Positions 7,350-13,537 of a stretch of 14,661 nucleotides of DNA are shown here, in pieces. The notes under the pieces were generated by a model. The model ran no database searches and had not been told where the DNA came from. It worked only from the letters and a program-made list of their open reading frames with translations. Source of the stretch: a bacterium UBP8_UBA6595 (GTDB taxonomy: Bacteria; Margulisbacteria; Marinamargulisbacteria; UBA6595); contig DJIL01000041.1 of NCBI GenBank assembly GCA_002433595.1, forward strand, positions 1 to 14,661. Direction: 5' to 3'. Position 1 is the first letter of the stretch; each line of letters starts with the position of its first letter. Made by a program: the position numbers and the translations under genes.

Positions 7350-9908
7350 ATGAGCGTCTATATGCTATACAACATCCAACGCATGCGCATCGGGCTGATT
7401 GGGATTGGCCTAATCGTCGGTATGAGCGTGGGCGGTAGCCTGTATGCCGATTCACGCATTCATGCTGAAACGTTAGACAACGGGCTTCGCACGTATATTT
7501 TAGCGGATCCAAATGCCGCCGTTGCCAGTGTGCGCGTTGTGGTAAAAGCCGGGGCATTGCACGAGTCCCCTTGGGAGGGGTCTGGTATTTCACACTATTT
7601 GGAGCATGTAGTGGCAGGGGGTACAACGCACCATCGGACAGAAGCGGTGTATGGGCAAGTAATTGACGGGTTGGGCGGGGCATTTAATGCCTATACAACG
7701 GACGACCACACGGCATACTATATTGATACCCAACCCGAACGCGTGGCAGATGCCATTCAAATTATATCGGAATGGGTATTTGACTGTAGTTTTGATGCAC
7801 CAGCAGTCACTCGGGAACGGGGCGTAATCCAACAAGAAATGCAGCGAGCATGGGCCAACCCTAGCCGATTGCTATACCGATATGCACAAGAAAATTTTTA
7901 TACGGGCACAGTCGCGGAGTATCCGGTTTTGGGTCGTCGGGGCCGATTTGATGCGTTACAACCAGCCGATTTGCGTGCGTATTATCAGCAGCACTATGTG
8001 CCAAATAATATGATTGTACTAGTAGGGGGTGCCGTGGATGTGGCTGCCGTTAAAGCCAAGATCCAGTCAACATTTGGGAAACAAGCCTATGGCGCCGGTA
8101 TTTCCCGGTCAAAGCCAGTCCTTCAGCCCGTGATTATGCCCCGCGAGTCGGTGGTTGAAGGTCCCACCACGAGTGAGCATGTATCCATTCGGTTTCCAGC
8201 CGTTGACTTGTCGCACGCAGACGCATATGCCTTGGATTTATTAGCCTATGTACTGGGCAATGGCCGCCAATCAATCTTGCATCAGGCCTTGGTTGTTGAT
8301 CAGGGAGTCGCCAATTCGGTCACTGTTCGCTCGGTTACACCAGTTGAAGCCCCCGGGTATTTTGAGATTCAGTTATCCGTGGATCCCGCAGTGCGCCAAG
8401 CCGCTGTGCAAGCGGTTTACGATACCTTGAACACACGAACACTTAAGCGAGCCGCTATTCGGCGGGCCAAGAAACAAAAGCTAGCGGAAGATGCCCAATT
8501 GAGCCAGGCGTTACCCGATCGATTGGATCGCATAGCCCAATCGCATTTAGCCACAGGAGGGCCGGGATTCTATGCCTATTATGCCCGCCAATTTGATGCG
8601 ATTACCGCAGCGGATTTACGGCGAGTGCTCGATCACTATATTCAGAAAGGCAGGCCCATCACCACGCGCTTAACACCGCCAAATTCAGGGGTGGAACCCA
8701 TGCCCCAGGCGGACTACAAACAAACAACCTTGAATAATGGGGTGAATGTGTTCGTACAGCCCAACGCCGATGATCCTGCCGTACGGGTCGTTTTCCGACT
8801 GTTGCATGGCTCGGTATCCGAAGCCCCTGGTGCGGGGGCATTAGCGAGCCAAGTGTTTGGTCTGGGAAATAATCGCTTGCAACAGCGGGCACAATCCGTG
8901 GGTGCACGTGTGGGGTTGTCTGTAGGGTATGATGAATCGGTGATTGAGCTGACCAGCTCACCGGAAGACATTCACGAACTGATTCGCCACGTTCATGATG
9001 CCCTGTATGACCCGGCTATTGGATCCGATGACGTTGCTGTTGAGCAGCGGTTATTGCTGGATCGCATTCGTAAGCGACGCGATCACTGGGCGCATGATGC
9101 ATTTGCGCAAGTTCGGGCCGATTTTTTTAAAGGGCATCCCTATGCGATACCCTTAGAGGGGGATGAAACTAGTGTATCGGCACTAACACCGGCGGCTATT
9201 CGTTCTGTTTATCGGTCGTTACAGCAGGCCCCATTGGTCATTAGCGTGAGCGGTGATTGCGATGCGAAGCGTGTGCACCACCAGATGCATACGCTATTTG
9301 GGTCGGTAGCCAAACAGCCCCCACGGCCGTCACGAACCATAGCACCCAAAGTTATGCAAAATAGCCATAGCAAGACACTAAAACAGCCAGTTGCAGCGGT
9401 TGTCTTAGCCGTTGATGCGGTCACAATGCGCGATACAATGGCGCATGTAGATTGGCAGATGCTCGATACCGTCTTGGCCGGTATGCAGTACCCAGGGGGG
9501 CGGTTGCATCCATTGTTGCGTGGCCAAGAATTGGTGTATGTGGTTCATGGCATACCCCGATTTTATCAAGATCATGGTGTTTTTTATATTTATGCGCTCA
9601 CCAGCCCCGATTCAGTCAATGCGGTTAAAAATCAGTTGGTAAACACGCTTGAATTGCTCAAGACAGCGGGGTTAGACCCCAACGAGCGGAGTCGCGCCAA
9701 AGCTCAGATGCAGTATGCGTATCAGCAGGCGCATGACCCCCCATCAGCACGGGTACACCAAGTCGCACGCTACCAACTGTGGGGCCTGCCCCTGGACACC
9801 CACCAACAGCAATTGAGTCGCTTAGCCACAGTAGAAGATTCGGATATTCAAGCAATGGCTCACGATGCATTTAGGGCGTGGCAACTGTATTTATTTTTGC
9901 CAGAATAA
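7350..9908 (+). CDS. Exported M16-family zinc peptidase, two-lobe (about 852 aa)
   Basis: The first lobe carries the inverted zinc motif HYLEH (His82, Glu85, His86). The third ligand, Glu163, lies 77 residues after His86, the same spacing as in pitrilysin. M16 N- and C-domains follow to about residue 450. A second M16-like lobe (about 460-852, starting TTLNNGVNVFVQP) has no HxxEH and should be a non-catalytic lid, as in pitrilysin-type enzymes. A signal peptide (MRIGLIGIGL to SLYA) indicates export to the periplasm or beyond. The start is uncertain: GTG 7335, ATG 7350, ATG 7362 or ATG 7383. I chose 7350 because a G-rich stretch (7337-7340) precedes it, but 7383 gives the neatest signal peptide. 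It follows ribD closely and is the last gene of the cluster. The substrate is unknown. Confidence 0.9.
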   Translation: MSVYMLYNIQRMRIGLIGIGLIVGMSVGGSLYADSRIHAETLDNGLRTYILADPNAAVASVRVVVKAGALHESPWEGSGISHYLEHVVAGGTTHHRTEAVYGQVIDGLGGAFNAYTTDDHTAYYIDTQPERVADAIQIISEWVFDCSFDAPAVTRERGVIQQEMQRAWANPSRLLYRYAQENFYTGTVAEYPVLGRRGRFDALQPADLRAYYQQHYVPNNMIVLVGGAVDVAAVKAKIQSTFGKQAYGAGISRSKPVLQPVIMPRESVVEGPTTSEHVSIRFPAVDLSHADAYALDLLAYVLGNGRQSILHQALVVDQGVANSVTVRSVTPVEAPGYFEIQLSVDPAVRQAAVQAVYDTLNTRTLKRAAIRRAKKQKLAEDAQLSQALPDRLDRIAQSHLATGGPGFYAYYARQFDAITAADLRRVLDHYIQKGRPITTRLTPPNSGVEPMPQADYKQTTLNNGVNVFVQPNADDPAVRVVFRLLHGSVSEAPGAGALASQVFGLGNNRLQQRAQSVGARVGLSVGYDESVIELTSSPEDIHELIRHVHDALYDPAIGSDDVAVEQRLLLDRIRKRRDHWAHDAFAQVRADFFKGHPYAIPLEGDETSVSALTPAAIRSVYRSLQQAPLVISVSGDCDAKRVHHQMHTLFGSVAKQPPRPSRTIAPKVMQNSHSKTLKQPVAAVVLAVDAVTMRDTMAHVDWQMLDTVLAGMQYPGGRLHPLLRGQELVYVVHGIPRFYQDHGVFYIYALTSPDSVNAVKNQLVNTLELLKTAGLDPNERSRAKAQMQYAYQQAHDPPSARVHQVARYQLWGLPLDTHQQQLSRLATVEDSDIQAMAHDAFRAWQLYLFLPE

Positions 9909-9915
9909 AAATCAG

Positions 9916-9944
9916 TTGCAAATAACAAAGGGTGCTGATATACT
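9916..9944 (+). promoter_or_regulatory. Rightward promoter-like element in the 9909-10090 gap
   Basis: TTGCAA (9916-9921), a 17-base spacer and TATACT (9939-9944), with TG at 9936-9937, form a good extended sigma70-type promoter. It starts just after the M16 stop codon and points into a strongly structured stretch with no gene on this strand. Transcription would begin near 9951, just before the long hairpin at 9960-10015. Confidence 0.45.
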
Positions 9945-10019
9945 ATGAGAACCCCTCAAGCTGGCGGGGCTTTGAGCTTAAATAGTTTTTATAACTAAAG
10001 CTCGGTTCCGCCAGCACCC
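9920..10019 (-). ncRNA. Candidate structured RNA or complex terminator
   Basis: Read on the minus strand, GGGTGCTG (10012-10019) pairs perfectly with CAGCACCC (9930-9937). GAACC pairs with GGTTC just inside. One arm hairpin is GAGCTT-TAGTT / AACTA-AAGCTC (9974-10003), and a second arm is CTCAA.GC / GC.TTGAG. The closing stem is followed by TTTGTTATTT (9920-9929), a U-rich end, and is preceded by an extended -10 box at 10024-10032 placed to start near base 10018. An alternative fold is one long hairpin, 9960-10015, of about 23 pairs with 2- and 3-base bulges. I do not recognise a known RNA family. It could be a discrete small RNA or the terminator of the dehydrogenase transcript. The pairing is seen; RNA status is inferred. 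Confidence 0.4.
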
Positions 10020-10023
10020 CACT

Positions 10024-10032
10024 AATATAACA
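10024..10032 (-). promoter_or_regulatory. Leftward extended -10 element before the structured region
   Basis: The minus strand reads TGTTATATT, a TGn extension followed by a 5-of-6 -10 box. The -35 region is poor. It would start a transcript at about 10017-10018, at the first bases of the GGGTGCTG closing stem of the candidate RNA. Confidence 0.3.
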
Positions 10033-10040
10033 GGTATCTT

Positions 10041-10083
10041 AGTGATTAATAAATATCACTTATGCCGGAGACTGGAGAGTCTC
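10041..10083. repeat. Two adjacent perfect inverted repeats after the dehydrogenase gene
   Basis: AGTGAT (10041-10046) and ATCACT (10055-10060) form a 6-bp stem with an AT-rich 8-base loop. GAGACT (10068-10073) and AGTCTC (10078-10083) form a 6-bp stem with a GGAG loop. CACTAA (10020-10025) can also pair with TTAGTG (10039-10044), competing with the first stem. All lie just past the stop of the leftward dehydrogenase gene. None is followed by a T-run, so they may protect the 3' end rather than terminate. Confidence 0.45.
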
Positions 10084-10090
10084 GAATGAA

Positions 10091-11482
10091 TTAGAAATCG
10101 GACAACCCGCCATAGCTGACTTCAATATCTTCCAAGTGCACGGTTTGATCGCCATCGGAGCTGTGGCGACCCACACCGCGATAGGTAAATCCATGCTCGT
10201 GCATGCTGCTTACTTCATAAACATTTCGGGCATCCACAAAGTTTTTTTCTCGGACGGAATCCGCTAGTTTTTGCAGATCCAGGAGTCGAAATTGATTCCA
10301 TTCGGTCATTAGTACTACCGCATTGGTATCGCTAACCGCATGGTAGGGATCTTTTCCGTATTGAACGCGATCGCCAATTTCAGCTTGGGTATTGGGCATA
10401 GCCACGGGATCATAGGCGCAAATGGTACAGCCTTCAGCAAGGAGCTGGTCAATAAGCGCCAACGCAGGTGCATTGCGAATATCATCGGTTTCGGGTTTAA
10501 ACGATAAGCCTAAAAGCCCAATATGCTTGCCGGCTAAATTACCGGTCAAGGCGCGTATTTTTTCAACAATAATGTGAACTTGACGGTTGTTGATTTCAAT
10601 GGCAGCATTCACGATTTTAAGCTCAACACCGTTTTCTTTACCAATAAAAGCCAGCGCTTGGGTATCTTTGGGAAAACAGGCGCCCCCGTAACCCGGTCCA
10701 GGGTGCAAGAAGTATCGACCGATGCGATTGTCTGCGCCAATTCCCTTGGTAACCTGAGAAACATCAATATTTAGCGTGTCACATAGATTGGCAATTTCAT
10801 TAATAAATGAGATTTTAGTCGCAAGAAAGGCATTGGCGGCATATTTAGTTAACTCAGCAGCTTCAATGCTGGTGAGCATAATGGGATTTCGCGAACGGTA
10901 TAAGGACCGGTAAATGGACTGAACACGTTTGACAGAGTCTGTGTCATTGCCCCCAATAATAATGCGATCGGGATGAAAGAAGTCATGAACAGCCGATCCT
11001 TCGCGCAAAAACTCTGGATTGGAAACAATAGAAAATTCAGATAAATACACACCGTTTTCAAGCAAGAATAATTCAGCTTTTTTACCAGTTCCTACAGGCA
11101 CGGTGCTTTTATTAACAATAATTTTTCGGCTAACGGGCCGGGTGTTTTTGATAAATTCGGCAATGGATCGTAGACCATTGAAGTAATCGGACATATCGGC
11201 GCTACCGTCGTCGTCCATGGGGGTTCCCACACAGACAATGATAATATCGTGTGAAATAAGGGCCGTGGTTAGATCGGTACTAAAGGTGAGTCGTTTCTCC
11301 TCTAAGTTTTTTTGGATATGGGTATCAAGGTTGGGTTCATATATGGGGGCATTTCCCTGATTCAGAGCATCGATTTTTGACGCATCCAAGTCAATGCAGG
11401 TTACGTGGTTTCCCAATTCAGCTAAGCAGGTACCGGTGACCAATCCAACGTATCCAACACCAATAATTGCAATTTTTTCCAT
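10091..11482 (-). CDS. ugd: UDP-glucose 6-dehydrogenase
   Basis: The enzyme oxidises UDP-glucose to UDP-glucuronate with two NAD+, supplying sugar for surface polysaccharides. The 463-residue protein has the N-terminal NAD fold (IGVGYVGLVTG), the STVPVGT segment, NPEFLREG with the catalytic-region Glu, LTKYAANAFLATKISF with the active-site Lys, and GACFPKD with the catalytic Cys269. The C-terminal UDP-binding domain includes LGLSFKPETDDIRNAP. A longer reading frame up to 11542 exists, but AAGGAG five bases before the ATG at 11482, and the protein starting MEKIAIIG, settle the start. The tail after VGRH, about 24 residues ending GGLSDF, is longer than in many homologues. It appears to be a single-gene unit with its own promoter; no glycosyltransferase is nearby. 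Related UDP-sugar dehydrogenases cannot be fully excluded, but the motifs favour UDP-glucose. Confidence 0.95.
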   Translation of the reverse strand: MEKIAIIGVGYVGLVTGTCLAELGNHVTCIDLDASKIDALNQGNAPIYEPNLDTHIQKNLEEKRLTFSTDLTTALISHDIIIVCVGTPMDDDGSADMSDYFNGLRSIAEFIKNTRPVSRKIIVNKSTVPVGTGKKAELFLLENGVYLSEFSIVSNPEFLREGSAVHDFFHPDRIIIGGNDTDSVKRVQSIYRSLYRSRNPIMLTSIEAAELTKYAANAFLATKISFINEIANLCDTLNIDVSQVTKGIGADNRIGRYFLHPGPGYGGACFPKDTQALAFIGKENGVELKIVNAAIEINNRQVHIIVEKIRALTGNLAGKHIGLLGLSFKPETDDIRNAPALALIDQLLAEGCTICAYDPVAMPNTQAEIGDRVQYGKDPYHAVSDTNAVVLMTEWNQFRLLDLQKLADSVREKNFVDARNVYEVSSMHEHGFTYRGVGRHSSDGDQTVHLEDIEVSYGGLSDF

Positions 11483-11487
11483 GCGAG

Positions 11488-11493
11488 CTCCTT
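11488..11493 (-). promoter_or_regulatory. Ribosome binding site deciding the ugd start
   Basis: AAGGAG on the minus strand lies 5 bases before the ATG at 11482. It is the strongest Shine-Dalgarno match on this gene and rules in favour of 11482 over the upstream in-frame ATG at 11542. Confidence 0.8.
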
Positions 11494-11515
11494 GCTTGAG
11501 GCTTGTAATAAGGAT

Positions 11516-11540
11516 GTCGCACGTTTGTAGAATTTGCGAC
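11516..11540. repeat. Inverted repeat in the ugd leader
   Basis: GTCGCA (11516-11521) and TGCGAC (11535-11540) are a perfect 6-bp dyad with a 13-base spacer. It falls inside the predicted ugd leader RNA, between the promoter and the start codon, so it could be a leader hairpin or an operator. The palindrome CTCTAGAG lies nearby at 11552-11559. Confidence 0.4.
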
Positions 11541-11577
11541 AATGTATGCTACTCTAGAGAGTGCGTACATGGTAAAT

Positions 11578-11607
11578 AGTATACTTAATTTATGCTTGCA
11601 ATATCAA
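11578..11607 (-). promoter_or_regulatory. Sigma70-type promoter for ugd
   Basis: On the minus strand, TTGATA (11602-11607, 5 of 6) is followed after 18 bases by TATACT (11578-11583, 5 of 6). Transcription would begin near 11571, giving a leader of about 90 nt. AGTATACT is itself a palindrome, so a -10-like box also faces right toward the recombinase gene, but no -35 box accompanies it on that strand. Confidence 0.55.
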
Positions 11608-11654
11608 GAAAATTCTGCAAACGTGCAAAGATGCGTTGTTCGGGTACAGTCAGT

Positions 11655-12479
11655 ATGACACAGCTCGCTGATTTTTTGGCCTATTTGCAGGTTGAAAAAG
11701 GGTTGGCTAGGGCGACTATTCAAGCGTATGAATCCGATATTCTTGCCGTTTTGTCGCACTGCGATTGCCGGAGTGTCGATGAAACGGCCGTGGCTGATTA
11801 TTTGGGGAATCGGGGCTACGCCAAAGCAACGGTGCGACGCAAATGGACCGCTATTCGGTTGTATCGCCAGTTTTTAGGTGTTGATACAGCCGCTTCGCCC
11901 ACAATGCCAACGGTGAATCGCCGGTTGCCCACGGTCTTGACGCAAGATCAAATGCAGGTGTTTTTAACACAGCCAATCGTGTCGCGAACGCCCAAGCGAG
12001 ATGGGTTAATGCTGGCGCTATTGTATGCCTGTGGCTTGCGGGTTTCGGAAGTGGCTCAATTGCGATCGGAGCACGTGGATATGACGGAGGGCATTATGCG
12101 TGTAATTGGCAAGGGGCAGGCGCATCGCTTGGTACCGTTTAATGGGTGGGTCCGCACGTGCTTATTGGACTATGCCTGTGAGCGTCCTGAAGGAGGCGCC
12201 CCGTATGTTGTACTCAGTAGTCAGGGTCGACCCGTGACTCGGCAAACGATTTATCGGGTTGTGGTGCGCCAAGCGGCTCAGGTTGGGTGTGTGGCGTCGC
12301 CCCATACATTACGGCATTCATTTGCGACACATTTATTGGAAAAAGGAACTCATTTGCGGGGCATTCAGACATTGTTGGGCCATCGGTCCATTCAAACAAC
12401 TCAGGTGTATACGCATTTGGACACGAAGCAGTTAAAGTCGGCGTATCAGCGCGCCTGGGAGGCAAATAATGACACTTAG
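11655..12479 (+). CDS. xerC: Xer-type tyrosine recombinase (XerC-like)
   Basis: XerC/XerD recombinases resolve chromosome dimers at dif near division. From ATG 11655 the protein has 274 residues. The N-terminal SAM-like DNA-binding domain starts at FLAYLQVEKGLA, and the catalytic domain has the full set Arg129 (CGLRVSE), Lys153, His217 and Arg220 (HTLRHSFATH), His243 (LGHRS) and nucleophile Tyr252 (VYTHLD). LRGIQ.LLGH and the THLD..L...Y ending look more like XerC than XerD, but a single-Xer system is possible. The frame is open from ATG 11592, but those 21 extra residues do not look like Xer and the predicted ugd promoter overlaps them, so I prefer 11655; it lacks a clear Shine-Dalgarno site. 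The gene end overlaps the site-2 protease gene by 11 bases. No inverted repeats or cargo suggest a mobile integrase. Confidence 0.92.
   Translation: MTQLADFLAYLQVEKGLARATIQAYESDILAVLSHCDCRSVDETAVADYLGNRGYAKATVRRKWTAIRLYRQFLGVDTAASPTMPTVNRRLPTVLTQDQMQVFLTQPIVSRTPKRDGLMLALLYACGLRVSEVAQLRSEHVDMTEGIMRVIGKGQAHRLVPFNGWVRTCLLDYACERPEGGAPYVVLSSQGRPVTRQTIYRVVVRQAAQVGCVASPHTLRHSFATHLLEKGTHLRGIQTLLGHRSIQTTQVYTHLDTKQLKSAYQRAWEANNDT
12457..12462 (+). promoter_or_regulatory. Ribosome binding site of the site-2 protease gene
   Basis: GGGAGG lies 6 bases before the ATG at 12469, inside the end of the recombinase gene. It is one of the best Shine-Dalgarno matches in the window and fixes the start. Confidence 0.75.
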
Positions 12480-13080
12480 TATTGGATTAATTTTATTAAT
12501 ATCGGTAATTGTGCATGAAGTGGCACATGGCTATGTGGCTGATTATTTGGGGGACACAACGCCACGAGCAATGGGGCGTTTGTCTTTGAATCCACTGGTT
12601 CACATGGATTGGTTGGGTTCGGTTTTATTGCCGATGCTGATGATGGTTAGTGGCGCATCGGTGTGGTTGGGCTGGGCGAAGCCAGTCCCGGTGAACCCCC
12701 GAAACTTTGCCAATCCCAGCCGGGACATGATGCTGGTGGCGTTGGCGGGACCGCTTAGTAATTTGGGATTGGCGGGGTTGGCGAGTATTGGGCTAAAGAT
12801 GATTCCGATGTGGGCGAGTGTTGGGGATGTTACCCCAGCGATAGTGCTATGCCAACAGGCCGTGATCATTAATGCGGGGTTAATGGTATTTAATTTAATG
12901 CCAATTCCGCCGTTAGATGGGTCAAAAATTATGCTGCATTGGGCCGCTCAGCCTGTTCGAGAAATGCTGTATCGCATTGAGCCCTACGGGTTTGCTCTAA
13001 TTTTTATGCTTGCATATTTGGGCGTGTTAATGCCCATTATTCGTTTATTCATGGTGCCGGTGATTCGAATGCTAGTGTAG
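12469..13080 (+). CDS. Compact site-2 protease (peptidase family M50)
   Basis: This is a 203-residue polytopic membrane zinc protease. The zinc motif HEVAH (His16, Glu17, His20) lies in the first membrane helix, and the third ligand is Asp150 in the family motif NLMPIPPLDG (142-151). GRLSLNPLVHMD and WAKPVPVNP are typical of the small, PDZ-less group (YwhC/SpoIVFB-like, not RseP). About five or six membrane segments are visible. Family members cut membrane-embedded substrates such as anti-sigma factors or signal-peptide remnants; the substrate here is unknown. The gene overlaps the recombinase gene by 11 bases and ends one base before the next ATG, so the three genes are almost surely one transcript. 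Confidence 0.9.
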   Translation: MTLSIGLILLISVIVHEVAHGYVADYLGDTTPRAMGRLSLNPLVHMDWLGSVLLPMLMMVSGASVWLGWAKPVPVNPRNFANPSRDMMLVALAGPLSNLGLAGLASIGLKMIPMWASVGDVTPAIVLCQQAVIINAGLMVFNLMPIPPLDGSKIMLHWAAQPVREMLYRIEPYGFALIFMLAYLGVLMPIIRLFMVPVIRMLV

Positions 13081-13081
13081 T

Positions 13082-13537
13082 ATGCAGTATTGGCTAGACG
13101 CTTATAATATTATTGGTTCTATGCCGACGCTGGCGTTATCGGATCCAGATAAAGAAAAGCAGTTTGTTTCGTATATCATTAAAACCAGTGAGTCACGGCA
13201 GTATTGCTGGATTGTGTTTGATGGCCAAGACGGAGACGTCTCGCACGAACGGCATCGCACGCACACGACAGTATTTACACCAGAGTATCAATCAGCGGAT
13301 GCGTATATTATTGAAAAAACAGCCCAGTGTAGGCATCCGGATGCTCAGATTGTGGTCACCGATGACCGGGCCTTGGCGCGTGCGGTTCGGCGAAACGGGG
13401 GTCATGTCCAACCATGTACTGAGTTTCTGGCGAATCGTACCAGACAATCGCATAGCCGGTCAGATGAGAAACCCGGGGCTCCCTGGGAGTCTGAAGTGGA
13501 CTGGTTGTGTGACCGGTGGGACGAACGTTCGCTATAG
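13082..13537 (+). CDS. YacP-like NYN-domain protein (putative RNase)
   Basis: The 151-residue protein has a PIN-like NYN fold typical of the YacP (Rae1) family. The acidic site residues are visible: Asp6 and Asn9 in WLDAYNIIG, the Asp of VFDGQDG, the Asp of SADAYIIEK, and the paired Asp of VVTDDRALARA. In Bacillus, YacP/Rae1 is a ribosome-associated endoribonuclease; whether this one acts the same way is inference. It is somewhat short for the family, and the C-terminal helix (about 135-148) is Trp/Asp-rich. ATG 13082 lies one base after the protease stop codon, with no separate Shine-Dalgarno site. Its stop codon abuts that of the convergent malic enzyme gene. Confidence 0.82.
   Translation: MQYWLDAYNIIGSMPTLALSDPDKEKQFVSYIIKTSESRQYCWIVFDGQDGDVSHERHRTHTTVFTPEYQSADAYIIEKTAQCRHPDAQIVVTDDRALARAVRRNGGHVQPCTEFLANRTRQSHSRSDEKPGAPWESEVDWLCDRWDERSL

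Noticed and set aside
7189..7683. 164-codon open frame on the minus strand across the ribD/M16 junction.
   Set aside because: Antisense shadow of two well-supported genes; composition and motifs are not protein-like.
9945..9998. 17-codon ORF (MRTPQAGGALSLNSFYN) downstream of the rightward promoter-like element.
   Set aside because: No properly placed Shine-Dalgarno site, it begins before the predicted transcript start, and it lies within the hairpin; probably chance.
9960..10015. Integron attC-like site: a long hairpin with extra bases bulged on one arm.
   Set aside because: The GTTRRRY / RYYYAAC boxes needed at the ends are absent and no integron integrase or cassette array is present.
9920..10020. 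tRNA or tRNA-like cloverleaf in the structured gap (8-bp closing stem, several arms, about 90 bases).
   Set aside because: No proper D-arm, anticodon arm or T-arm (GTTCRA) can be placed and there is no CCA end, so a tRNA, tRNA-Sec or tmRNA end does not fit.
11528..11560. A dif-like sequence (ACAATGTATGCTA) close to the xer gene.
   Set aside because: The core resembles the dif centre, but the XerD half-site matches poorly and the XerC half is out of register; dif is also not usually beside xer.
11592..11654. N-terminal extension of the Xer recombinase from ATG 11592 or 11631.
   Set aside because: The extra residues do not resemble the Xer N-terminus and overlap or abut the predicted ugd promoter; ATG 11655 fits the family better.
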